This document shows, piece after piece, positions 36,866 through 46,500 of a stretch of 64,000 nucleotides of DNA (positions within the stretch are counted from its first letter, which is position 1; each line of letters begins with the position of its first letter). The notes beneath the pieces were generated by a model that saw nothing but the letters and a program-made list of their open reading frames with translations, was not told where the DNA came from and ran no database searches. The stretch is from Ustilago trichophora (taxonomy: Eukaryota; Basidiomycota; Ustilaginomycetes; Ustilaginales; Ustilaginaceae): contig OOIN01000014.1 in the NCBI GenBank assembly GCA_900323505.1, forward strand, positions 496,001 to 560,000, in the 5' to 3' direction. The position numbers were made by a program, and so were the translations under genes.

Positions 36866-38005
36866 TTAGTGGGCGGGGCGAGGGTTGGCAAATCGAACGT
36901 GCTCCTCGTAAAACTTGATGACCTTTTGTGGGCATCGTTTGTTGACAATCTCGTTGTCGACCCAGATCTGGGGTCCCTTGCCACGATACCTGTCCTGCAT
37001 CTTGATCTTGGTCATGGCGGTGGTCCAAGAGGCTTTTTCGGGGAACTGGACGTAGCTTTGGAGTTTACTGTCATCTTCGCTGCGCTGCATGTTGATGATA
37101 CCCACGACGAGGTCCTCCCAGTCGTCAATCTCCATGTAGTGGTCAAGGAATCGGACGCGGATCTTGTTGAGAGCCCGTTCTTTGGTCTTCTCGTCGGCAG
37201 CGCTGTCGCTTTCCTCGGAGCCAGAGTCATCCTCGTCATCGTCATCGTCCGATATTGAGGATGCGCGTCGTCGACTCGAGGTCGAGGTTCGTGGACGCTT
37301 TGCAGGGCTGGCACGCGACTTGGTAGGGCTCGACCTCTTGGATGCAGTAGCAGTGCTGGTTCGTCGACCGTTCTTGGCCGTGGGCTTTGATGACTCTTGG
37401 TGGTCATCGTCACTCTCGACCTCCTCTGCGTCTTCATCGTCATCGTGGGCAGCCTTGCGCTTCTGTTCAAACTTTTTGGGCTGCGACTTGGATGGCTGGG
37501 TCTTCCAGTAGTCGTCGACGAGGTTTTGTGGAAGATTGTGCTCGGGCTCCCAGGTACAATCGCTCTCGGACCAGCCCTTCCACTTGATCAAGTACTCCAT
37601 CCTCCACTGTTGGCATCGAAATGTTTTCAAGGATTGTCGTTGTCAGCAGATGCCCCGTCTGCTCTCTTGGCAATTGTCGACAAGTTGGTTGATACTTACC
37701 GCTTCGGCGCCTCGTTCAGGACGGTGACTACGGACCGCCTCGACCTCGTACTCGTCTTCAGCCTCCACGTCATCATCGTCGTCTTCGTCATCCTCATCGT
37801 CGTCATCTACGACTTGAACGTCTTTCTTGGACTTTGAGGGGCGAGCGCGCTTGGCAGATTTTTTGTCATCGACGACATCTTGGTCGTCGTCGTCGTCGTC
37901 AGAAAGATCAATCGCGATGCGGGTAGGCTGCTTACGACCGTTGGATTTGGATGGCGATGCGCTCGCCGAAGCGGTCTGGCTTCTGCTGCGGGGGGTGACA
38001 GCCAT
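36866..38005 (-). CDS. HP1-like chromodomain / chromoshadow protein
   Basis: 348 aa in two exons on the complement, 38005-37700 and 37606-36866. The 93-nt intron (GTAAGT...CAACAG) sits at a codon boundary inside the chromodomain. An acidic Asp-rich N-terminus precedes the chromodomain (about 84-135): EYEVEAV...WRMEYLIKWKGWSESDCTWEPEHNL. It retains the Tyr and two Trp of the aromatic cage that binds methylated H3K9. A Ser/Lys-rich hinge with SPTKSRASPAKR motifs follows, then a C-terminal chromoshadow domain (about 245-345) with HYMEIDDWEDLVVGI and a late VRF. This is the heterochromatin protein 1 layout, implying a role in silencing. The start at MAVTPRSRS is the first ATG; the frame is open further upstream but without ATG. 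Confidence 0.92.
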
Positions 38006-38791
38006 ATCGGTGGATTGAGGGTCGAGGGCGCTGTTAGGTGTGGTTGATAAAGATACAGATGCGGAAGCGGATAAGGAGCGTTGTGTCTGTGGCTGATTTG
38101 GCGCACCAGACTTCCTTCGAAAAGGAGAAACGGCGTCAAGGATAGCCGAAAACAGTTTGACGGCCTGGAGGAAAGGAGAGCGCTGCGGATAGCGATGGCG
38201 GGAGATTGGATACCGTAGCGCAGAAAGAAAAGCTCGTGCCCAGCGTTGTCTGTGAAGACGTGGTGTAGTGCCCTTTTGCGGATTGTCAATGTGAGGTGCG
38301 GAGAAGTCGATGCGCAAGACTGCAATGAAAGCCTTGTGTAGCAGAGAAGAGCGGGTTTATCTATGTACACTTGAAGAAAGGGCAAGTGGACCGTGTTAAG
38401 ACGGAGTCGACCTAATTGCGAGCTGTGTCGTGGTGGATGATGATGATGACAATTTTGATGGATAATTTGAGGAGGTTGTGGTGATTGAAGCAGCGGTGCG
38501 GAAGAGCGGTGAATGTGAGGAAGAAATGTCTACGAGCTCATCTACAGTAAACCTCTCTCTCTTCTCTGGCCCCTGCGCTGCGCAGCGCACCTCGTTTGCT
38601 TTCCATTTCAACTCCACGACGCGACGTTTGAGACAGGCAGAGGAGAATGCGAGGCGCGCCGCTATCCCATCACCGATCGAGAGCAGTTCAAGTGCCCGAT
38701 TCGACGCGGTTCGACAGATGAGTAGCGTGGAGGCCTGTGCATCGGTCCAGCGTGCCGCTCCGCTCTCTTGTGCTGCTCACAAAGAGAGCGG

Positions 38792-38818
38792 GAGAGAGAG
38801 AGAGAGAGAGAGAGAGAG
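38792..38818. repeat. GA dinucleotide repeat
   Basis: 27 nt of uninterrupted GA in the HP1-like/TBC spacer. Confidence 0.9.
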
Positions 38819-39113
38819 CCACACACTCCTCTCGGCTTCGGATGTTGAAATGGTATGGATGGGTTCAAGCACGAATCGTGAAGCGTCCCAAAGCGACTCG
38901 GCCATTGCGCATAACTCAAGCCACTACATGGACATTGGCATGCAGAGGCTAGCCCGGCCATCATACTGAAAAGGATCACAGCGAGTTGCTGAGGAGAGGA
39001 TGCTTCGTGATCAAAGAGCGATATTCTTCTTGGCAGGCAGATGGATGCCGACACGGCGTGTTCAAGTCAATCAGATCTAATTTCAGGGTCCAGCCAAAGT
39101 TAAAAAGACAGGG

Positions 39114-39143
39114 CAGTGCAATGCAGTGCAGTGCAGTGCAATG
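39114..39143. repeat. Pentamer array of CAGTG and CAATG units
   Basis: Six consecutive pentamers in the order CAGTG, CAATG, CAGTG, CAGTG, CAGTG, CAATG. Confidence 0.88.
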
Positions 39144-39470
39144 TGTGACGCAGATGAGAAGAAAGGGCAGGTGTGTGCGCGGGCCTTCGAGCACGAGCAA
39201 AGATGCCGCTGCTTCATTCCTTCTTATCGCCTTGAGCATATTCTACCATCGTTACCACCATATTTCAACATATACAGCCGGACAGTGCGAAAGCGGCGAA
39301 ACCTAGCGCAGCTGAACTTCCGACAGCATTGCTATGCATGATCGAAATCGACCTAGGCTCTGATTCTCGAATCGATCACGGGCGATTTGCGCAAGCCATT
39401 GGACAACTCGATCGCAGATTCAGTCCATCAACGGCGACGGACCATCCGAGTCGCTTACCATTCACTCAAC

Positions 39471-42400
39471 ATGTCTTCCAGCGAGCCAACAGCCACATCT
39501 GGAGCTGGGCTGCCCTATGACCATGCGGAAGAAACACTTCAGGCTCTCGAGAATGCCACTCAAGAATCAGATCACCTCGAACAAATCCAACTTGACTCAG
39601 AACGTGTGCAAGATCCAGGACAGGCTCTAGAGTCGCAAACGCTCTCGAAAGAGCCCGATTCAACCACACATACGGAGCTACCAACATCCTCACTTTGCCA
39701 GGATACCCCGGTTGAGGCTCAACCAAATCATGACGATATGCAGCACGTCTCAGATGATGAAATTCAAGGCAGTGACGACGGCATTGGTGACATCTCCCTT
39801 GTCGCTTCGCCGAGGTCAGACACTGCCGCCTCCTTTGCTTCATCCTCACATCGTCGTATCGACTCGGTGCCGCCGCAAAAGTACCATGTAACTCAAGACG
39901 CGACCAGTGCGCTTTCGGCTTCTCTCGCCTCAACTTCGCTGCATTCCACCATCCAAGAGGAGGAATCCGACATTTCCATGCCTCAGTACGACGACAGCCA
40001 AGATCCTCAGTTGAGCGCCCATTCTGTATCGGCCTTCCGCTCGCATTTCCTGCCCTCACAGCACGATGAACCTGAAGCTCTCGCCACTCCAACGGCCATC
40101 GACAAAGCCGATCTCAACTTTGTTGACATCACCTTGGACGGATCTGCAGAGGAGTCCTCGCTGGGCGACAACCTCCTTGAACCACCAAATCCTTTGGCAG
40201 GCTCAACAAGGACCGCCGAGCAGATCCGTCGCGATAGTGTTTCAAGTCAAAAGCCTCAGGCCAGCACCTCTTCCGCGGCTTCCCAAGAACACAACTCTGC
40301 TCCTCCTGGCCCCGTTGTTCAGATCTCAGATCACGACCTGCACTCGCCACCGAGTCCAAACCGCACTGATCTGGATGTCGATGGCAATGCAGCCGGCAAT
40401 CGAAGCGTCGAGGGCCGCTATCGAGGTCGCACCAGTGCCTCCTCAAGCACAACCGCCAGTCCCACACGCTCTCCGAGCCCAAGCCCAAGCCCATCACATC
40501 GCATCTCATTCGCTCCATCACAAACTCCTGCCTCTTCTCTTTCCGCTGCCTCCGACTCGTTCAACAACGGCCTATCTATCACACCTGCTCCCGTCTTGCT
40601 TGCTGCAGATGAACATGGCAACATCAGCGTCGTTTCAGATGTACCTCTCAGCCCTCGAACTGTTCCTAACGCTTTGCCACAACAACGAGCAGAAGATGAA
40701 GGCCAGCAGTCAGCGGAAGCACAAGACATCAAGCCATCGGATGCACCAACCCCAGAAAACCCTGTCGAAGCAACGCAGAAACGAGCCTCAACTCAAGACG
40801 GGCGAGCTGCTACATCCTTGTCCGACGAGGTGCAAGCCGCCGACGCCGCAGAGTCTCCCGAGCTTCCTACGGCAAGAAGGAGCGATGCTGCGTCATCATC
40901 CCTTGCTCCACCAAACGCAGGTCAACCCAACTCGAGCACATCACCAGGTTTGTCCGACAAAGCCGATCAAGCAGACTCCAAGAAACGACGCAAATCTTCA
41001 TCCGCTGGCGCTGACCCAGTCGAGTCGCGTACTCGTATGACCACGCTACCCGCGAAAACAAAAACGGAAGAGATCAAGCATCGCGCCGACTTTGAGCGCA
41101 TGATGATGGCTGCCAAAGAAGTGGAGCGCAAGAAGCGCGAGGATGAAGAAGAGCGAAAGCGACGACGTCAAGACGAGCAGCGGGAGGCCCTGGGGCGTTG
41201 GGAGAAGGAGATCTTGCCCTCTTGGTCGCGTGCCCGCAAAGACCCCGAATTGGGCCAGCTTTGGTGGAAGGGTGCCCCACCAAGCATTCGCGGTCGTGTT
41301 TGGGCCCTCGCTATTGGTAACCCCTTGATGTTGCCTCGAAACCTCCTGGAGCAGTCTGAGAAGAGAGCAGCTGTTGCCATCCCGCCACGCGTTTTGGATC
41401 AGATCGACAAAGACGTTGAGGATACACTGCCAAGCCTTAAGCTCTTCCAGGCCAACGGCCCTTTGCACGACGATCTGATTCGGCTGTGTCGAGCCTTCGT
41501 CCTGGTCCGCATGGAGCAAGTCGCTGAGCTCGATGTGGCGGGCGATGCTGACAAGGCCGCCAGCCAACATCAGAACGCCAGCCCTTTGTCACGCAAAGCC
41601 GACCTCCCACGCAACTCTGCAGTAGCTGAACCTGGCACCACCACCGAAGCAGCGCCAGCCGAGAAGGACGACTATGACGACGAGTACGCACTACGAGGCA
41701 TCGACCTTTACCAACCCGGCCTGGCCAGCCTTGCCGCTGTCCTGCTGATCAATATGTCGATCAACACTGCCTTTATCGCACTTCTTAACCTACTCCACTC
41801 GAAACCATGGCTCAAAGCGCTCTACTCTCTTCTACCTACCGTTATCCCACCCACTTCAGCCGCAGCTGCATCCAAGTTGCCCAACCTAGCCTCTGCAAGC
41901 CGTAAATCAGCCTACGCTCTCCCTCCCAAAGAGAAGCAAATTCGAGGCTTCGAACGAGTCCTTGAGACCTTATTGGCAGATCAGATGCCCAAAGTCTACG
42001 CCAATCTTTTGGCGCGCAACGTCAAGCTGTATCGTGTCGTACTACGAGATTGGGTCTCTACGCTGTGGAGCAAGTGGTTGGACGTCGACACTGTGATGCG
42101 CTTGTGGGATGTTGTGCTGTTGGATGAGACAGATTCGCTCATCTACAGAGTATGTCTGGCGTTGGTGCAGACTTTGGAATCGCGATTGTATGTGCCGGAT
42201 CAGGAGGAGTTGGAGTCGGTCTTGAAGGGAACCAACAAGGCAGCTTTGGCAATTTGGAGAAGAGACAAGGAGATGAGAGGCGAATTGGAGGTGCATGCAC
42301 AACTCATTTTGGCAGCACCGAGACACAGTAGAAGCTCGATTTCTTCTACAAGTGTCGCACCTCAACAACAGATCTCTGAGGCGGCTACACCGCCTACTGC

Positions 42401-42704
42401 CCCTTCAAACGCTTCTGTTGCTTCCAGCGCTTCCTCTGAAGGTCCTCGTCCACCTAATGCTACACCTCCTCCGAGAAGTAGCTCTCTCGCCCAACAGCCC
42501 CAATCCCAGTCTCAGCTCGAGCCTCCTCCTTCACATGCCGAGGAAGCACTCACATTGGATTTTGAAGACATTGTCCCAAGAGATTACATCTACGAGCAGT
42601 ACGCCATCAAAGAGGAAAATATGTTTGAAACTCTTGAAGCCCAACAATCGTGGTGGAAGCAATCGACGTTGTCGAGGTTGCTAGATCGCGAGTTGAGCGA
42701 ATAA
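39471..42704 (+). CDS. TBC (Rab-GAP-like) domain protein with substituted catalytic residues
   Basis: 1077 aa, no intron. The ATG at 39471 follows CAAC and is the first true ATG of the frame. Residues 1 to about 520 are disordered. A basic-acidic coiled coil (about 525-580: KHRADFERMMMAAKEVERKKREDEEERKRRRQDEQ) precedes the TBC domain at about 595-910. That domain starts at LWWKGAPPSIRGRVWALAIGN and ends near MRLWDVVLLDETDSLIYRVCLALV. It most resembles the TBC1D12/TBC1D14 group (LKLFQANGPLHDDL). In the IxxDxxR arginine-finger motif the Arg is Asp (IDKDVED), and the YxQ motif reads YQPG, with Pro at the Gln position. A disordered insert of about 60 residues separates the two. Rab GTPase-activating activity is therefore questionable; a Rab-binding scaffold is possible. 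Confidence 0.86.
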   Translation: MSSSEPTATSGAGLPYDHAEETLQALENATQESDHLEQIQLDSERVQDPGQALESQTLSKEPDSTTHTELPTSSLCQDTPVEAQPNHDDMQHVSDDEIQGSDDGIGDISLVASPRSDTAASFASSSHRRIDSVPPQKYHVTQDATSALSASLASTSLHSTIQEEESDISMPQYDDSQDPQLSAHSVSAFRSHFLPSQHDEPEALATPTAIDKADLNFVDITLDGSAEESSLGDNLLEPPNPLAGSTRTAEQIRRDSVSSQKPQASTSSAASQEHNSAPPGPVVQISDHDLHSPPSPNRTDLDVDGNAAGNRSVEGRYRGRTSASSSTTASPTRSPSPSPSPSHRISFAPSQTPASSLSAASDSFNNGLSITPAPVLLAADEHGNISVVSDVPLSPRTVPNALPQQRAEDEGQQSAEAQDIKPSDAPTPENPVEATQKRASTQDGRAATSLSDEVQAADAAESPELPTARRSDAASSSLAPPNAGQPNSSTSPGLSDKADQADSKKRRKSSSAGADPVESRTRMTTLPAKTKTEEIKHRADFERMMMAAKEVERKKREDEEERKRRRQDEQREALGRWEKEILPSWSRARKDPELGQLWWKGAPPSIRGRVWALAIGNPLMLPRNLLEQSEKRAAVAIPPRVLDQIDKDVEDTLPSLKLFQANGPLHDDLIRLCRAFVLVRMEQVAELDVAGDADKAASQHQNASPLSRKADLPRNSAVAEPGTTTEAAPAEKDDYDDEYALRGIDLYQPGLASLAAVLLINMSINTAFIALLNLLHSKPWLKALYSLLPTVIPPTSAAAASKLPNLASASRKSAYALPPKEKQIRGFERVLETLLADQMPKVYANLLARNVKLYRVVLRDWVSTLWSKWLDVDTVMRLWDVVLLDETDSLIYRVCLALVQTLESRLYVPDQEELESVLKGTNKAALAIWRRDKEMRGELEVHAQLILAAPRHSRSSISSTSVAPQQQISEAATPPTAPSNASVASSASSEGPRPPNATPPPRSSSLAQQPQSQSQLEPPPSHAEEALTLDFEDIVPRDYIYEQYAIKEENMFETLEAQQSWWKQSTLSRLLDRELSE

Positions 42705-42796
42705 TTTTCCTTGCCTGTACAATTTTTGGTAGCGATGCATGTCCATATTTGTGCTCTTTGATTGATCGATTCAAAGAATAATTCATCAATCACTGT

Positions 42797-42815
42797 AAAA
42801 AAAAAAAAAAAAAAA
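42797..42815. repeat. 19-nt poly-A tract
   Basis: Pure A run 93 bp after the TBC stop codon. It is probably a microsatellite near the polyadenylation region. Confidence 0.85.
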
Positions 42816-43200
42816 CAAGAGTGCTATGAATGCGGTTTAAGATGTTTCGTTAAGCAGAGAGGTATGTAGTAAGTTGTTTGTAATTCTATAGAATGTGTAG
42901 TAGAGAGGATTTGTGAAGTTGGGAGTTTGGATGCGAGGGGCTCTCGAGAGAGCGAGAAAAAAAAGGGGGATGATTTGGTGGTGGCGGGTGGTGAAAGGTT
43001 CTACACTTGCTCAGCCATATTGTATGGCTTTGATGCAGATGTGGCGAGTTTGGTGGTTCGATAGGTGCTCTCATCAAACCTACTGCATACAGTAAAAAGA
43101 ATGCTTCTTTTTCCTCCAGTCAGGAAATCTCAAGACACCCGATGAATCATCTGCACTCATGACTCCTTGACATGCCAGTCAAGATCCTATCTCAACAGTC

Positions 43201-43201
<1 letters not shown>

Positions 43202-43233
<32 letters not shown>
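43202..43233. repeat. 32-nt poly-A tract
   Basis: Longest mononucleotide run in the window, in the TBC/myosin spacer. A genuine microsatellite or an assembly-sensitive site. Confidence 0.85.
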
Positions 43234-43235
<2 letters not shown>

Positions 43236-43512
43236 CAGGACTGAATTACTGTATGTCTGATCTAATTGACGACAAAACAAAGACCAAAACCAAAACGGAA
43301 AGATATAGTATTGTAGGTAAGTATATCGAAATCAAGAAAACTAATTTACAAAGCGTCCATAAGAGCGACGTATCGTATCATATACTATGTTAATGTATAA
43401 AGTTGATCATTCTGCTGTAGTAGTAAACAACAGGAAACCAAAGCAAAGCCAAAGCCAAAGCCAAAAGCGAAATCGAAAGCAGAATGGCTGGTGTCGCGTA
43501 TTTTCAAAACTC

Positions 43513-46500
43513 TCAACGCATGCTCAGCGTAGTTCGAGTGGGACTACCCATCAATTCAGGAGGAATACTACCCGGTCTTCTTCCCGTTTGACTCTTTAAA
43601 GTTGCGGTATGTTTTTCGAGTTCCATGGTTGTCTTGCGCCAATTCTCCATGTGCTTATCCGCTTGACTCTTGTACTTCTCCAGAGTCTGTTGAAGCGAGT
43701 TGATCATGCTTTCGTCTACGCCTGCTTCCTGGATCAAGCTCTGATAGGCTGCGGCGAGATGGTCGTATTTCAACTCGGATTCGTCAAGGCCGGCTTGAAG
43801 GTCGCGGATCTGGGTGACGAGCTGAGTCATGTGCGCTTGGGATTGACGTTGCTGCGACAGCGAATCGTTGTAGGCCCGTGTCATTTCGGCCAATTTGGAT
43901 TCCAACTCGGCACTGTTGGAGGATGAAGAGGTGCTGCTGCCATTGCTAGCATGACCGTTGCGAGTCTTGGCGGGATTGTCGTAAACATAGTAGCTGCTAG
44001 AACCACGGGCAGGTGGGATGGCCGAACCGTTGGCTGTGCCGGCGGTGGTGGGCATCTTGTGCGATCGAAGGAGGTCACTCTTGGCTGCAATGTCCTGCTC
44101 CAACTCCTCGTGGCCTCTTCGCAGCTCGTCGAGGATCTGATGACGCAACCCATCGGAAGAGCCGCCAGTGGCCTGAGGCGAACCATGACCAGCCAGAATC
44201 AACTCCTCGAGGTTAGTCATGGTGGTGCTGCGGGCGATCTGCGAGTTCTTGAGCTGACGTTCGAGCTCCTGGATGTGCTGCTCGTACTGTCGACGCGTTC
44301 GGCTGACCATCTCATCGGCTTGCAGATCCTTGCGACGTGCGTTTGACACCGCCTCATCACGCTGCTGTTGGGCTTGCCGCAACGAGCTGGTCAACTCTGC
44401 CACCTTGTCCTCGAGCTTCTTGAGCGACTTGGCATCGCCATTTGCAGAAGGAGCAACATTTCCATACGTTGTCACAGCGCCGCGAAGACCATTGCTGATG
44501 GTGGGAGAAGCCACCGCACCGCCATTGGCTCTCTGCAGTCGAGTGAGCTCGCGAGTCAGGTCCTCGTTCTCGCTGACTAGACGCGTCTTGCTCTTCTCGA
44601 GCGTCTTGGTGTAATGCGCCAGCTCTTGAAGCTTGGACTGCGCATCCTGCAACTGGCGATCAGTGTACTTCTTAGCCTCTTCCAGCACATGAACGTGCTC
44701 GACGATGGTCTTGTTCTGCATGGACTGAAGCTTTCGCATCTCCTGTTGGGCCAAGGTAAGCTCGTGCTTGAGACCGCTGATTTCCTTGTCCTTGCCAGCT
44801 ACGAGCTGCTGGAGGCTATTGGCATTGCGTTCGGCTTGCTTGTGGGCTTGCTCGAGCAGCTCGCGACGCTTCGACTCGGCACTGAGCTCAGTGGCCACTT
44901 GGTCAGCCTTATGCTTCCAGTTGGTCTCACGTCGCTCGAGTTCCAAGAGAGCATCCTCGAGGTCCTGGTGCTTGGTCGCAGAAGCCTGCAGCTGCTTCTC
45001 GAGCGTATCTTTGTTCTTGAGCGCATCCTGCAAGCCGCGGTTGATGACGGCTGACTTGCTTTGCGCTTCTTGAAGCAAAGCCTCGGCGTCACGCTTGGCC
45101 TTCTCCGCAGCAGCCACCTTGGCATCGGCGTCTCGAACTCGCAAGTCGGCGCTTCGCACTTGATCTTCTGCTGCTTGTCGTGCAGCACCGTGAGCCTGTG
45201 CCTCCTTCTGCGCGATGGAGATCTCGGAACGCAGCGCTGAGATCTGCTCAAGGCTTGTGTGTTTGGCCTCGGACAGTTCCTTCTGGACGTTAGCCATCTG
45301 CTCACGCAGCGTCTTAAGCTCTTGCTCCTTCATGCGATGGATTTCCTTGGTCTTGACGTCCTCAGAGCTCTTGGCCTCCATCAATCGGCGCGTCTCGTCC
45401 AACTCCCTCTGCAAAGCAGCTTTTGCCTCATTGGTCTTGGCGTGTTCGTCCTTTGCCGACTTGACATCGAAGGTGAGAGTGTTAAGCTTGAGGTTCAGAT
45501 CAGCCAGCTGCTTGGCAAGACCTTCGCGCTCTCGCGAGAGATCCGAGACCTGCTTCTGCAGTTGGCCGACCTCTTGCTCCTTGTCCTTGACCCGGGTCTC
45601 GTGGCCAGCTGCAACACGTTGCAGCTCGGAAAGCTGGTAGGAAGATTGACGCGTCTGATCTTCGAGCTGAAGAGCACGCTTCTTCTCCTCCTCACGACCC
45701 TTGGCTTCAGCCATAAGCTTGGCTTCGACTTCTTGTACTGCCGCGAGCATGCGCTTGTGGGCACGGTCGAGATCCTGTTCCTTTTCCTGAAGCTTACGCT
45801 GCAGCTCGTCCTTCTCGGCGATAACGGCTTGACGCTCTGAGCGAAAGTGCTCGGCATTGGTGCTGTGCTTGCTGAGGTCGCGCATGAAGGTGTCCTCCTT
45901 GTCCTTCCAAGCTTTTTGCTCGGCCTCCAATCGCAAGAGGTGGTCGGCAGCTTGGTCGAAGGCGGTCTTGAGCTCGGCGTGTGCCTGCTCAGTGGCCTTC
46001 TGAGTTGCGATGGCCTTCTCAAGCTGGCCTTCAAGCAAGTCAACATCACCTTGCAAGGCCGCCAGATCATCCTCGAGCGCCGACTCGCGCTCCTTGGAGC
46101 GAGCCAGCAGCTGGTCCTTGTCGAGCAAGAGCGATCTCTCCGACTCGAGCGCCTCTTCGATCTTGCGCTTTTCAGCTTCGAGCTGGAACTTGAGCGCTTC
46201 CAGAGCCTCGCGCTCCTTCTGATCTCGTTCAGCACGTTCGGTGACCATGGCGAGCTCAAGTTGCTTGCGCTTGAGCTCCTCATCGTGTCGGGTAGCTGTA
46301 AGCAAGGGTCGAACACGAGTGTAAAGCTGCCACCAAGGCCACTCGCGGAGTTCGACGTAGAGGCGCGCGTTTCGCTGGACCGTTCGCACTGCCGCAGCAC
46401 GGTTAAGAATTTTCTTCATCTGGCGACGGGCAGTGTACATGCGACAAGCGGCGCCGAAACGGCTAAAGATGTCGTAGAGGTGCGAATCCCTGCGCTCTTC

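Larger units (their letters stand above)
38006..39470. promoter_or_regulatory. Divergent region between HP1-like and TBC genes
   Basis: 1.46 kb without a supported gene. It contains a 16-bp palindrome at 38574-38589 (TGCGCTGCGCAGCGCA), a GA repeat at 38792-38818 and a CAGTG/CAATG array at 39114-39143. Confidence 0.5.
42705..43512. other. Convergent spacer between TBC and myosin genes with two poly-A tracts
   Basis: 800 bp of 3' flanks, AT-richer than the rest. A19 at 42797-42815 and A32 at 43202-43233 are listed separately. A small AAAGCC hexamer repeat (three copies) lies at about 43445-43466. No gene seen. Confidence 0.55.

Noticed and set aside
38574..38589. 16-bp perfect palindrome TGCGCTGCGCAGCGCA
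   Set aside because: About one 16-bp perfect palindrome is expected by chance in 64 kb, so it carries little weight on its own.
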